From Eretmocerus hayati (taxonomy: Eukaryota; Arthropoda; Insecta; Hymenoptera; Aphelinidae): a stretch of DNA of 64,000 nucleotides. The stretch is from positions 88,898,748-88,962,747 of the forward strand of contig CM056742.1 of assembly GCA_029851415.1 (NCBI GenBank), in the 5' to 3' direction. The notes under the pieces were generated by a model that saw only the letters and a list, made by a program, of their open reading frames with translations, had not been told where the DNA came from and searched no databases. Shown here one piece after another: positions 22,450 to 33,968 of this stretch; positions within the stretch are counted from its first letter, which is position 1; each line of letters starts with the position of its first letter. The position numbers and the translations under genes are program-made.

Positions 22450-23290
22450 ATCCTTCGAAAATAACCTTGCCCGCTGGGTATGAGATAATCATATTCTGCA
22501 ACCTTGCAGATGAGAGAGTAAAATGCGGTCGTCTGCATTCATAACGATGATAACCAACTGTATGTTTGCTCCGATCCAGCCGGTACGCATCCACAGATAC
22601 TGAACGGGAGTGTAACACAGAGAGGACCACATTCGAGAGAGGAATCAAGTTCTCTTAGATACAAATGGATACGAACGCTTGGATTATCAAGCAGGAGCTA
22701 TGAACAAGAGGTCATGCAGTAGAAACAAGAGGTCACGATGGGATATCGTACATTTTCTGCGTCGGATTAGCTCACCTGGCAAGTATGAAGAGTAGGATAG
22801 AGACACCTAGATACGCTGTCACCATATAAATCCAAACATCCAAGCTCAAAGGGCTCAAGAATGAAAAGAGATTCGGGGGTTGCTTGACAGGTTTCCGGTA
22901 CAAGATACTGATACCTTGGGGACATGAGAATAATCCCTATTAGTCAAGATTTCGAGGCTTAATTGCATGCCAAATTTGAAATGAGAGCTCCTGGAGAGCT
23001 GTCAGTCGAAGTTATCTGATGCATAGCGCGGAGGATCGGGATAAACCGTGACTGGATGACACTGATTTTTCATCATGCAACAGAGTAAATCGCGAACTAT
23101 AGCGATAGAAGTGACGACCTCACTTTTGCCCTCACGTTACCTGATATTCACCAAAGTTTGTGATGAAACTCTTCTTTGATTCCGCTGAACTGTGGTGAGT
23201 TGCATTCGCCACCTGAGCTCACGGTCAATGGTGATAACTTAGCCCCACGAAAAATTGAAGAGCACTGAGGCACTGCTCTCACTCCATTGT
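22450..23290. other. No feature recognised
   Basis: Stop-rich sequence without repeats or motifs I can name, up to the left arm of the giant foldback. Confidence 0.35.
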
Positions 23291-24041
23291 ATATACAACT
23301 TGTTACAGAATTAGTGTATATCCCGGAAAAGGTATGTAGCGCGGAATTTGTAATGTCGATTGGAGAGTTCGAAATAGTTTGTAACAGTTTTCTGAGTTTG
23401 TAACTCTCGCGGAAGAAACGAGATTTTTCAGCATCGCGGGAGTAATGTTTAGAGTGTAATGCTCAACGCTTAATCGTTACACCAAATCATTATATTGTGT
23501 ATTCTGCTTGGTTACCGTTTGAGGTATTCGCAAGCTACCCTATTGTTGATTGATGATGATAATAATTCTACGTGAGAGGCTGAGGCACAGGAATCATCAA
23601 AAAATGCAGTGTACTGTGCTTGGCTGTGTCTGGTGAGTGCTGTGTCGCGGCAGTGGCGGTGGCGCCAGGCGTGGCGGCGGCGGCAGGAGGTGGCATCATT
23701 TAGTTAATGTAATTTTTCTCGCTGAGACAACCTTGCAGTGTTGTTGTTGGTGCTGTTTGTGATTGTGTGTCTGGGCGGGGCGGTGCGGGACCAAAAATGC
23801 AGTCGAAATGTTCACGGCAAGATCAAGCACGCCTCAATTGCCGACGAGCAGAAATTAAGCCGCTGCCTTGGCCGATGTAGCAGACGGCCAACATGGCGCG
23901 TGGCAGCAGAAACGCCGGCCACGCGATGCGTTTCCAGCAGCCTCTCGTTGTTGCCGATAGTTTGTAATGCAGATTTAGTGAGTGAGTGTGAGCGTGGCGG
24001 GTCATGCTTTCAGTGCAACAAAAGCATGAACCGCGGTCATC

Positions 24042-24365
24042 GTGTGCGAGCAGCATGATACCATGATTTTTGAAGTCGAAGTGATGTTCATGTTGCTAGT
24101 CGCCACGTGTGTATCGGTCTGTTCGTTTTTCGTAAGCTTTTTTACAGGTCTGCGATGCATGGAGATCACAATTGTGGTGGCTGGTTGGAGGCTGAAGAGT
24201 GAGTCTCGCTCTATATCAAAATCCTTTTGTGTTTTGCGATTAGATAATAATGTGTGTCGCGTAAAAAGAACAGAGGCGGCGTGTCTGCGGGATTTTGTCG
24301 GCTGCTATCGAACATCACTCGCATCCTCGTTGGAGTCACTGCGCCTCAGTTGCATCATTGAATGA
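24042..24365 (+). other. Open frame in left foldback arm, no known domain
   Basis: A 107-codon frame with a hydrophobic stretch (FMLLVATCVSVCSFFVSFF) followed by MEITIVVAGWRLKSESRSIS. The inverted copy in the right arm (28543-28863, minus strand) keeps a similar 106-codon frame, with differences mostly inside the hydrophobic part and at the C-terminus. A membrane-anchored small protein is conceivable. Since the arms are near-copies, persistence of the frame is weak evidence. I would not call it a gene without transcript data. Confidence 0.2.
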
Positions 24366-25610
24366 TCCCATAGATGATATTATTAGTAATAGTGTAGAAT
24401 AGTTCTTACATGGAGGGAGCCTACAGACTTATTTGTGAGTGCAATGTTAAAATCCCGTGCGTTGCGCATGGGTTGTCTAAATTGTGGAATCGCTTTGATG
24501 CAACGTGTGTATCAGGCCGTCGGTTGCTGTGGCGTCGTGAATATGAAAACAGCATCCTTGGTGTTGTTCGGCTTATTTGCAGTCAGACGAGAGACTTTCA
24601 TTCTGACTACATGAGAAGAAAAAAGTAATCAAATCTTCTGTGGTGTGCGCTTCGCTCTCGAGTCAGCCTGTTGCGCTAATCAGAGGCAACTGATGAGCAT
24701 CAGTTGTGCTTCTTCATTATTAACGAAGGTAACGTGATTCCTTATCGGGAATCGACATTCGGCCTGTAAATTGGCCGTTCAATTGATTCAATGATCAGTT
24801 TCATGTGAAATCTCACGGTAAGTAATGCTGATTGCGAGCAGTGTCACTATCGAGTCGTTATGAGATTTGGTCACTGTATCCAATTTGAGCACAGTCCAGC
24901 ACCAGTCTAGCTGTGGCGCGCTTCACTCTTTAACAGCTTTTCATTGAAGCTGATGGTGATCTCTCTCGCGTGAGTGGGAGAGATCAGCGTTGGCGAGGTG
25001 GGTGAATGCAGTCGATACTCGAGTGAGCAACGAGTTACATATTAAGACTCACAGTTTCTCGTGCGAGTTCGGTTGGAAATGCTTGCGTCAACAAGAAATA
25101 TTCTACTTTTCGTTACTATCTCGAAACCGAGCTTCGCGCACGCTGAGGTCAGAATTTCTTGGAGTCAGAATTTCTCTCTGCAAATAACGTCGAGATTCCC
25201 CGCGTGCGCGGGCAATTCATATTCCATAGAAATTTGCAGCTCGCGTACGCTGAATTTGGATAGCGTCTTGTGCGCGATCGGCATCTCATCTTCTTCAGCC
25301 TCGCGTATGCGAATATGTAGCCCACTCGCGCGAGGATAACATTTTGATGCGAAGGATTCCTTGTCTGATTCGCGTACGCGAACGTAATGCTGACTCGCGT
25401 GCGCGAGCATCTCATATTCTCAAGAATTTCGGAGCTCGCATACGCCAAGTTTGGGAAACATCGTGTGTGCGATCGGCATCTTCTTCTCTTCTGTCTCGCG
25501 TACGCGAATATGTATGTGGAAATTTGGTGGCGATCTATGGCATCACATGGGTATTCTCATGCGAGAGAATGAAGAAAAGAAAGAAAATTCTCGTGCGAGT
25601 GAGATACATA

Positions 25611-25744
25611 AGATTTATTCGATTATGCTAGTCGGAGCGCTCCGACTCTCGAACCTCTCTTTCTAATGACAATGAGTGAGAGTGAGAGGTCCGAGAGATC
25701 GGAGCGCTCCGACCGGTCCGAACCAGCATAATCGAATAAACCTA
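25611..25744. mobile_element. ~134-bp MITE with TA duplication, nested in the satellite
   Basis: TTTATTCGATTATGCT (25614) is matched by AGCATAATCGAATAAA (25725-25740), and the interior carries a second inverted pair around CGGAGCGCTCCGA. The array consensus GATACATATTCGCG on either side reveals the empty site and a TA duplication, as expected for Tc1/mariner-type elements. Confidence 0.75.
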
Positions 25745-25917
25745 TATTCGCGTACGCGAGGCTGAGGAAAAGGAGATACCGATCGCGCACGAGATGCTAT
25801 TCAAACTGAGCGTACGCGAGCTCCAAATTGCTTGGAATTATAAGTCACCCGCGCCACCGAGTGAGCTTCACATTTGAGTACGCGAGTCTCAGCTTGCTCG
25901 CGCGCACGAGGCATCTT

Positions 25918-26759
25918 TGGCCGAGTCTACATAGACGCGCTCACTAGGGGCTCGCGCGCTCTCTCCGCTTGCACTCTTTACCCAAACACCGGAGTAGGTA
26001 TCGAAAATGGGATTCAAAATCCTTTTGACGAAGGTTCCCTCTCAATCGGAGTATCAGCGCGAGTTAGTGAGGTGAAGAAACTTCGAGTTTATCGATTAAT
26101 CGACCAAAAAATTGATTCGCATAGAATAGAGATCGAAAAATGAGAGGCGTGGTTGTGTCTCATACAAGCTTCCCCAAACTTCCCATCAGGTCTCCAACTT
26201 GCAAAACATTCAGCAATATTCAGCATCATCTTGGTACTTATTCCAAAAGTTGGATAATGAATTAGAGTGTATGAAATTCTGACTAAGAACACTCAAGATT
26301 CCCCAAATTTGCGGAGGAGCGACTCTTGTAACACAGATTCGATCTTTGGTGGACATGGGATAGCTCGATTCTTCTTAACCAGATTTCCGCACACCTTTGC
26401 TTATTTAACAGTTTCTGGTGAAGGTCTCAATGCAAACCTAAAATAATGTTGAATATTGTTGAATGAGCCGCGAGTTAGGAACCTGAGAAGTTGGGGGTGG
26501 TGATATTAGGTACATCGATTGACATCCAAGTTTCTCACTCTTCGATCTCTATTAGATGCAAATGAATCTATGATCGATTTGCGCGATAAATTGGCCGTTT
26601 TTCATCTCACAAACTCGTGCTGATACTCCGATTGAGACAAAACACTCATCAAAAAATTTTCAGATCCCGTTTTCGATACCTACTCCGGTGTTTGGGTGGA
26701 GAGTGCGAGCGGAAAGAGCGCGCGCGCCCCGAGTGAGCGCGTCTATGTAGACTCGGCCA
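25918..26759. mobile_element. 842-bp foldback nested in the satellite
   Basis: TGGCCGAGTCTACATAGACG (25918) is matched by its inverse ending at 26759. The arms continue through CACCGGAGTAGGTATCGAAA (25989) and its inverse (~26670) and, more loosely, to about 26140/26530. The sequence on both sides is array DNA (GAGGCATCTTT / TTACGTTTA). No coding content. The target duplication is at most one or two T residues. Confidence 0.75.
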
Positions 26760-26768
26760 TTACGTTTA

Positions 26769-27064
26769 GGGTGTGTCCACAAATAAAGCGTACGCACTGC
26801 TCACGGCTCACAGCGCATACCCACGGCTCACGTGCGCCATGCGCTACTCATCGGATTTTAGCTTGAGAGTGATATGGATTTCCCTTGTTACCGGCTGGAC
26901 CCGATACAGAACTTGAGGTTGGGATTCAAGAATGGATGACGATCTTCCGGGTAACCCATGTCACTCGCCGGCTAAAATCTGATGAGCAGCGCGTGGCGCA
27001 CATGAGCCATGGGTATACGCTGTGAGCGGTGAGCAGTGCGTACGCTTCATTTGTGGACACACCC
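26769..27064. mobile_element. 296-bp PIF/Harbinger-type MITE, TTA duplication
   Basis: The ends GGGTGTGTCCACAAATAAAG and the exact-type inverse (to 27064) extend to about 45 bp of TIR including GCACTGCTCACGGCTCAC. TTA flanks both sides (26766-26768 and 27065-27067). Removing the element and one TTA restores the satellite consensus ACGTTTACGTACGCG seen in neighbouring units, proving insertion. GG-starting ends with a TWA duplication are characteristic of PIF/Harbinger. Confidence 0.88.
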
Positions 27065-28542
27065 TTACGTACGCGGGTCTCGGCTTGCTCGCGCACGCGA
27101 GGCATCTTCACGTTTGGGTACGTGAATCAACCGAGATTCGTATCGCATCACATCGATCACATCGGTATTCTCGTGCGAGTGAGATATATATTCTCGTACG
27201 TAAGGCTGAGGAGGAGAAGATGCCAATCGCGCACAAGATGTTATCCAAATCCAGCGTACGCGAGATCCGAGTCGCCCGCGCACGCGAGTCGACTTCACAT
27301 TCGCTCACGAGAGTCTCGACCTGCTCACGCACGCGAGGCATCTTCACGTTTACGTACGTGAATCGACTGAGATGTCTATCGCATCACATGGATATTCTTG
27401 TCCAAGTGAGATACATATTCGCGTATGCTAGGCTGAGGAGAAGAAGATACCGATCGCACACAAGATGTTATCCAAGCTCAGCATACGCGAGCTCCAAATG
27501 ACTCGGGATCATCGGTCGCTCGCGCACGCGAATAAGCTTTACATTCGCGTACGCGAGGGTCGGCTTGCTCGCGCGCGCGAGGCATCTTCACGTTTACGTA
27601 CGCGAATCAACTGAGATTCCTATCGCATCACATCGATCACATCGGTATTCTCGTGCGAGTGAGATACATAATCGCGTACGCGAGGCTGAGGAGGAGAAGA
27701 TGCCGATCGTGCACGAGATAGCATCCAAACTCAGCGTACGTGAGCTCCAAACTACTTGGGATTATGAGTCGCTCACGCATGCCAGTCACCTTGACATTCG
27801 CTCACGAGAGTCGCGGCCTGCTCACGCACGCGAGGCATCTTTACGTTTACGTACGCGAATCCACTGAGATGTCTATCGCATCACATGGGTATTCCGTTCG
27901 AGTGAAATACATATTCGCGTACGCTAGGCTGAGGAAGAGAAGTTGTCGATCGCGCACGAGATGAAATCCAAACTCAGCGTACGCGAGATCCGAGTCCCTC
28001 GCCCACGCGAGTCGGCTTTCCATCCGCGTACGCGGGTCTCGGCTTGCTCGCGAACGCGAGGCATCTCTACGCTTACGTACGTGAATCAACTGAGATGTCT
28101 ATCGCATCACATGGGTATTCTCGTGCGAGTGAGATACATATTCTCGTACGCAAGGCTGATCAGGAGAAGATGCCAATCGCACACAAGATGTTTTCCAAAC
28201 TTAGCGTACGCGAGCTCCGAATTCCTTGAGAATATGAGCCGCTCGCGCACGTGAGTCAATCTTACATCCGCGTCCGCGAATCATATCAGGAATCCTCCGC
28301 ATCAAATGGTTATCCTCGCGCGAGTGGGATACAAATTCGCGTACGCGAGGCTAAAGAAGAGGAGATGCCGATCGTGCACAAGACGCTATCCAAATTCAGC
28401 GTACATCAAGGCGATTGCTCAATTTAGACAACGCATGCGCAACGCACGGGATTTCAACAAAGCACTCACAAATGAGTCTGTAGGTTCCCTCCATGTAAGA
28501 ACTATTCTACACTATTACTGATAATACCATCGATGGAATCAT

Positions 28543-28863
28543 TCAATGATGCAACTGAGGCGCAGCGACTCCGACGAGAATGCAAGTGATATTCGATAGC
28601 AGCCAACAAAATTTCGCAGACACGCCGCCTTCGTTTTTTTTTACGCGACACACATTATTATCTAATCGCAAAACACGAAAGAATTTCGATATGGAGCGAG
28701 ACTCACTTTTCAGCCTCCAACCGGCCACCACAATTGTGATCTCCATGCATAGCAGACCTGTAAGAAGGCTTACGAAAAACAAACAGACCGACACACACGT
28801 GGCGACTAGCAACATGAACATCAGTTTGACTTCTGGAATCATGGTATCATGCAGCTCGCACAC
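28543..28863 (-). other. Open frame in right foldback arm, paired copy
   Basis: Inverted counterpart of the frame at 24042-24365. It shares MEITIVVAGWRLKSESRSIS and a hydrophobic segment but differs at the C-terminus through a shifted frame. Interpretation as for the left-arm copy: possibly a relic of coding sequence, possibly chance. Confidence 0.2.
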
Positions 28864-29699
28864 GATGATCGCGGTTCATGCTTTTGTCGCACTGAAAGCA
28901 TGACCCGCCACGCTCACACTCACCCACTAAATCTGCACTACAAACTATCGGCAACAATGAGAGACTGCTAGAAACGCATCGTGTGGCCGGCGTTTCTGCT
29001 GCCACGCGGCATGTTGGCCGTCTGCTGCATCGGCCAAGGCAGCGGCTTAATTTCTGATCGTCAGCAATTCAGGCGTGCTTGATCACGCCGTAAACATTTC
29101 GACTGCACTTTTGGTCCCGCACCGCCCCCGCCCAGACACACAATCACAAACAGCACCAACAACAACACTGCAAGGTTGTCTCAGCGAAAAAAATTACATT
29201 AATTTAAATGATGCCACCTCCTGCCGCCGCCGCCACGCCTGCTGCCACCCACATTGCCGCGACACAGCACTCACCGGGCACAGCCAAGCACAGTACACTG
29301 CATTTTTTAATGATTACCGTGCCTCGGCCTCTCACGTGGAATAATTATCAACATCAATCAACAATAGGGTAACTTGCGAATACCTCAAACGGTAACCTAG
29401 CAGAATACACAATGTAATGATTTGGTGTAACGATTAAGCGTTAAGCATTACACTCTAAAAATTACTCCCGCGACGCTGAAAAATCTCGTTCTTTCCGCGA
29501 GTGTTACAAACTAAGAAAATTGTTACAAACTATTTCGAACACACCGATCGACATCACAAACTCCGCGCTTCATACTTTTTCCGGGATATACACTAATTCT
29601 GTAACGAGCTGTATTTCTGCAAGTTCTGCTGATTCCACATCCGATGTCAGTTTTTGCATCGCGTCTATTGTTTCCCCGAGATTATCGAAGGTGCATATG

Positions 29700-30540
29700 A
29701 GATATAACGTGGGAAATTGATGGAAATGTATGGATCTAGGTTCCATGGGTCGTTTGATACGACTTTTATGCGATATTCTATCTACTGTGAAATGAACCTG
29801 GAATAATTATTATACAATGTGACCTCGATATTTCTGACAGAACATACATGCATAAGCACAGGGCATGGGAATAACCTCCAAATTTTGCCAGAAATATCAT
29901 GGTCACATGGTATAGCTCCACATCAGTTGTTAGAATTCGATTTTTTGGCATCTTTAGAGACAATACGCAATTTTATATCAAGATATGTATCTGGAGGTTT
30001 TCGAGAAATACTTGGGGATTCCGATGGTCGGATCAATCGACACGTTCGCTGGAAAAATGAAAATCGCAGTTCTTCCCCTGTATGCGACGGGTCTCACGAA
30101 TGGGACCCATTCGACATGTTCGATGTAGGTCGCGCCACCTACTGGATTCGTCTCGAAACGATTACTGTGTCATCAGCTGATCGGCCTAGAGCGCCCGCGA
30201 TCAGCAGACTGATTTCTCAACAGTCCCGCAGCTATTGAATATGCACCATATTCGTCTACAAATGTCGCAAATGAAGTCTAAGGCTTATCAAGATGCGTTG
30301 GTTGTAACATAAACACGGGTGAAATAGTTGTAAAAAAGTAAAAACACGTTCAATAGCCGAGTGGTCGAGCGAGGAATGTACAGGTATGCTGCATGGTGCG
30401 CCGCGGCGTCTGATGGCAAAACGCCGTGCAGTATACCCGAATCATTCTTTTTATTATCACCAGGTCTTCGGTCGATGGTCAGGGATTTCTCTGTAACTCC
30501 AGGTACATGTTATAAATGATGGAAGGAGATCAAAAGCGTA
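29700..30540. other. Unassigned; possible A-box-like motif near 30353
   Basis: No repeat or gene is evident. AATAGCCGAGTGGTCGAG at about 30353 resembles the A box of tRNA-Leu/Ser, followed by a GC-rich hairpin-like stretch (GCGCCGCGGCG), but no acceptable B box follows. Confidence 0.25.
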
Positions 30541-30544
30541 GTTT

Positions 30545-30905
30545 ATAGGTCCCAAAATTCATCCGTCCGGGCTTGGCGCGCTGTTTTCGTTTCTAAAACT
30601 TGCAAAAAAATCGACTTTTCCATTTTTAATTGATTTTTCACGGATGTACGACCCATTGGAAAATTCCTTCCAAGCACATATTTTGACGTAAAAGAAGCTG
30701 GATTCCACGAGAGAAGTACTTTCAAATCTGGAAAAAGTCAACATAACGTCAAAAAGGTAGTTTTTTGCATAAAACGTCTTTTCGGCCCTTCAGTCGAATT
30801 TTATCTAAAGTTCAATATTTTTATCGAATTCCTTGTCAAATTTCACGTCGATAACCATTCTCAAAAGGTTGGGACACAGATGGGATTGGCCGTCATGATC
30901 ACAAC
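30545..30905. repeat. Dispersed repeat, inverted relative to 47110-47410
   Basis: AAAAAAATCGACTTTTCCAT and TTTTTCACGGATGT in this stretch are matched in inverse orientation near 47330-47400. The similarity continues through AGTCGAATTTTATCT and GATGGGATTGGCCG (30876) against CGGCCAATCCCATC (~47117). Both copies are diverged. Confidence 0.6.
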
Positions 30906-31057
30906 CTTAGGAACAGAGTCATAAAAATAGTGCTGAATTACGTGGTTTTAGAGGGAGACTCATCCCACTGGACAACGAAACTGTGGGTTATGGATAATGC
31001 ATTGACCGGAAAATGACTTTTCTGGGTAATTTTCGAAGTAGAACCGAAATTCAAAAT

Positions 31058-32351
31058 CAGTGTTGCACCTAACCATCAGGAATTCTCTGAAATCGCGGAA
31101 TACTGAGCTTCTACAGAACTGCCATTTTCAGCGTTTTTTCCAGATTTTGTGGATATATGATCTTGATGGTACAACGTTGCAGCGGGCTCCCAGCGTACTC
31201 GAACTATGATTTCTCACGTATGTCGGCCTGCTGGACACGATGGCAGTGATTTGAGAGAGGTAGCATGCGTTTGAAACGATGTACAAGCTGAGTTTTTGAG
31301 TGGCTACCAGCAAAATTTGCCTGGATTTGCAATAGAATTCCGAACGCTCACGAAATCGACAAGGGAGATCGTTTCATAACCCACAAGGGCGCATTTTCTT
31401 CGTTTCAATGTATCCAATGAGGAAAAGTTATTTGCAATAGCCCAAGAACAGTTGGGACCAATATGCATGGATTTTTCTGACAGACGCGTTCTGAGCTTTA
31501 TCTCGGAAAGGCTCAAGCCTCTTCGTAATGTGTCGAATCTTGAGTATTCTTCCCTACGGCCCTCGGAAACTGTTCCGTACGTAGTTCTGTTTCGTGACCA
31601 TGACACGATATCTGAAATTCCGGAGATCTATACTATGGTAATATCGAGTGAATCTCGATATATCATCAAATCCTGTCAATCATGTTTACATTGTATTCCA
31701 TCCCAAGCTTATATGTGGGCAGTTCAATAGTTCCATTCCGAAAGCAACTGAATCTAAGCACCCTGAGTTAGATACAGGGTTTAGGTGTGATTGGAAGGAA
31801 TCATTTGAATAATCCAAGAGATCCATACGTTAGACAAGGGAATTCGGAATTTGACTCGTGATGAGGAGGCTTGAGCTCACCTCAAAAGATGCTTCAAACG
31901 CCTTTTTCGTTGTGAAATCTGTACAATTGCCTAGTCTATGTTTGGGCTATTGCAAATATCTGTTCCTCATTGTGTACATGAGAACGGAGAAAATACGCCC
32001 TTGTGAGTTGTGAAGGGATATTCTTGGTCGAGTTCGTGAGCTTTTCGAGATTTTTAACAAAATAAGGGGAATTTGGCTGATAGCAACTCGGAGAATCAGC
32101 TTGTCCATCATTTCGAACGCATGCTAGCCCACTCAAACAACTGCCATCGTGTTCAGCAGGTCAAAATACGTGAGAAATCAGAGTTTGAGTACGCTCGAAG
32201 CCCGCTGCAAAGTTGCACTATCTTTTGATAGTGCAACGTTGCAGCAAAATCATGTGTCTAGAAAATCTGCAAGAAACGCTGAAAACGCAGTTCTGTAGAA
32301 GCTCAGTATTCTGCAATTCAAAAAAATTCCTCATGGCTAGGTGCAAAACTG
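31058..32351. mobile_element. 1.3-kb foldback element
   Basis: CAGTGTTGCACCTAACCATC (31058) pairs with the inverse at the right end (~32351), and TACTGAGCTTCTACAGAACT (31101) pairs exactly with 32289-32308. The arms are ~400 bp and the centre is near 31,705. The right arm has an extra 11-bp-stem hairpin (GTTGCACTATC at 32212 with its inverse at 32227-32237). No coding capacity. Confidence 0.78.
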
Positions 32352-32659
32352 CTCTCAGTCAGAGTATGTGCGTTCGTAGCCCAGAATTTCACGATTCCAA
32401 AAGAATACACAAATCTATGGATGAGTCATTTACTAACAGGGGACCCTCCAGGGTTCTGTGTAGAATGACTCAGGAGTGTAGGGATTCAGTTGGGCGGAAA
32501 TCCTGTGATGGGACCCGTCAGTCAGCTAATCGGAAACCCGAATCCTTGACATTACCTCGGGACTTTTGTGAAGCACCCTACCGCAGGTGATAGTCGAGTA
32601 TCAGATTCTTCGTATGTCGGAGTCACGTCGATTTATTATCAGCAAAAATTCCATTATGA

Positions 32660-33220
32660 AGTTAAATTTACTCATTCTTAAAAACTCTGTCCTATCGTCA
32701 TGGTCGTGATTCTGCAATTAATTGAAATCGTCGGAATTGAAACGTAAATGATTTGGATTTTGTTAAACTACAATGAAAATGATTATATCATCGTTTTTAA
32801 GTCATTTTAAAATTCTGTAGAACTCATTCTAATCAAACCCATGAAATGAGAGGAGACGAGAGGGGAGAGACGGGCAGATGTCCCGTCCCTGTTGAAATTT
32901 ATTAAGCCATCCAATATGCATATTCTTATTTTACAATTTTTAGAAAATTTTATAATTTCATAGAAACAGTATAAAAATAAATATGATATCACCTAAATTG
33001 AATGTTTTGAAATCAATTGAAATCACCTGGAATACGTCCTCTAATTGATAATGATGGCATTCCAATCCTGCTTTTTGATACCCTGTTGAGTTAGTTTTCC
33101 AATGGACTATCGGGATACATTTTTTTTCGTCCTTAATAGTGCTGTGGGATGGAAAAACTAATATTGCGGATTGCTTTTCTACCATAAAATAATTGGATTC
33201 GTTTGTGTAAATACGTGTAT
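32660..33220. other. No feature recognised
   Basis: A/T-rich, stop-rich sequence without recognisable structure. Confidence 0.35.
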
Positions 33221-33224
33221 ATAA

Positions 33225-33300
33225 ATATGTGTGGGAGTGTGTATGAGTGTGTGTATTTATGTGTGTGTCTGATGGAATTATGAAGAAGGTTGTGTGTAAG
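33225..33300. repeat. Impure (TG)n microsatellite
   Basis: ATGTGTGGGAGTGTGTATGA and following GTGTGTGT tracts. A second impure TG tract lies at about 34275-34330. Confidence 0.75.
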
Positions 33301-33360
33301 GTTTCTGGATATTGAAAATGTTTGTGCACGTGCATTTACGGGTGGGTGGGTGATGGAGTA

Positions 33361-33968
33361 CCGTGTTTTGCCTATTATAAGCCATGGCTTATAATTTTTT
33401 TCGGCTCTGAAGCATGGCTTATATTTGGAAGATGGCCTATATTTGAAGGGTGGCTTATATTCTCAGACGAATATTTCATCGTCAAGTATCTAGATTCATT
33501 TGAATCAAGTATAAAAACCAAGTATCATTCAAATTCACAAATGGAATGTCAATCAAGTATGATGGAATGTTATTCAAAAATGTCTTTCACACATTATTGC
33601 ATACATGGAGTTTTACATATTACTAGAAGAATTCTGGACACGTTGTCCACATTCAGAAGATAATTCATTTCTGATATCCATCAATCGTGTGGATTATAGT
33701 CACTGTTGACTTTCTGACTGTATGTACAGCGATGACTCGCCGAATTAACGATCTATCTGTTACAGGAAATCTGTCACACCTACTGTTGAAGGGAGGAGCA
33801 AGCATTATTCACCGTTGAAATTACATATCCCTCTCAAGATCTGACTTTTATTCGGGCCGCTTATATTTGGGGTCGGCTCATATTTGGTGACTGACTCATA
33901 TTTGGGGGTGGCTTATATTTGGAGGGTGGCTTATATTTGGAGAGTGGATTATAATAGGCAAAACACGG
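33361..33968. mobile_element. 608-bp MITE with TA duplication
   Basis: CCGTGTTTTGCCTATTATAA at the left end is matched by its perfect inverse at 33949-33968, flanked by TA on both sides (33359-33360 and 33969-33970). Subterminal repeats of GTGGCTTATATTTGGA type occur at both ends. The interior contains a short GTATCATTCAAATTC-type repeat but no transposase. TA duplication points to a Tc1/mariner-type mobiliser. Confidence 0.85.

Larger units (their letters stand above)
25030..28404. repeat. ~245-bp tandem satellite with CGCGTACGCG palindromes
   Basis: In the right part the block CTCGCGCACGCGAGGCATCT recurs near 27080, 27327, 27570, 27815 and 28048, a period of about 245 bp. Each unit contains several CGCGTACGCG-type palindromes separated by conserved phrases (CGCATCACATGGGTATTC, GAGTGAGATACATA, AAGATGCCGATCGCGCAC). 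Orientation flips near 25,515: copies to the left of it are inverted, those to the right are forward. Multiple overlapping open frames reflect the absence of stop codons in the repeat rather than coding. Confidence 0.85.
23293..29614. mobile_element. 6.3-kb giant foldback with satellite core
   Basis: The left arm 23293-24503 is repeated in inverted orientation as 28404-29614 (about 1,211 bp each, strongly similar). Examples are TTACAGAATTAGTGTATATC (23305) against its inverse near 29602, and TCCCGTGCGTTGCGCATG (24453) against its inverse near 28452. Pairing resumes inside at 25237-25515 with the adjacent array copies of the right side, so the left arm has about 730 bp of extra DNA (24504-25236) or the right has lost it. 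The interior is a tandem array rich in CGCGTACGCG. Three smaller elements are nested in it. There is no transposase. The architecture resembles foldback/Galileo-like elements with tandem-repeat interiors, but the relationship is only by analogy. Confidence 0.82.

Noticed and set aside
27022..27501. 159-codon frame in the CGCGTACGCG satellite
   Set aside because: All frames of this repeat are long because the unit lacks stops; the frame is not kept between units.
30350..30450. tRNA-Leu/Ser-like A box AATAGCCGAGTGGTCGAG
   Set aside because: No acceptable B box and no acceptor pairing; kept only as a remark.
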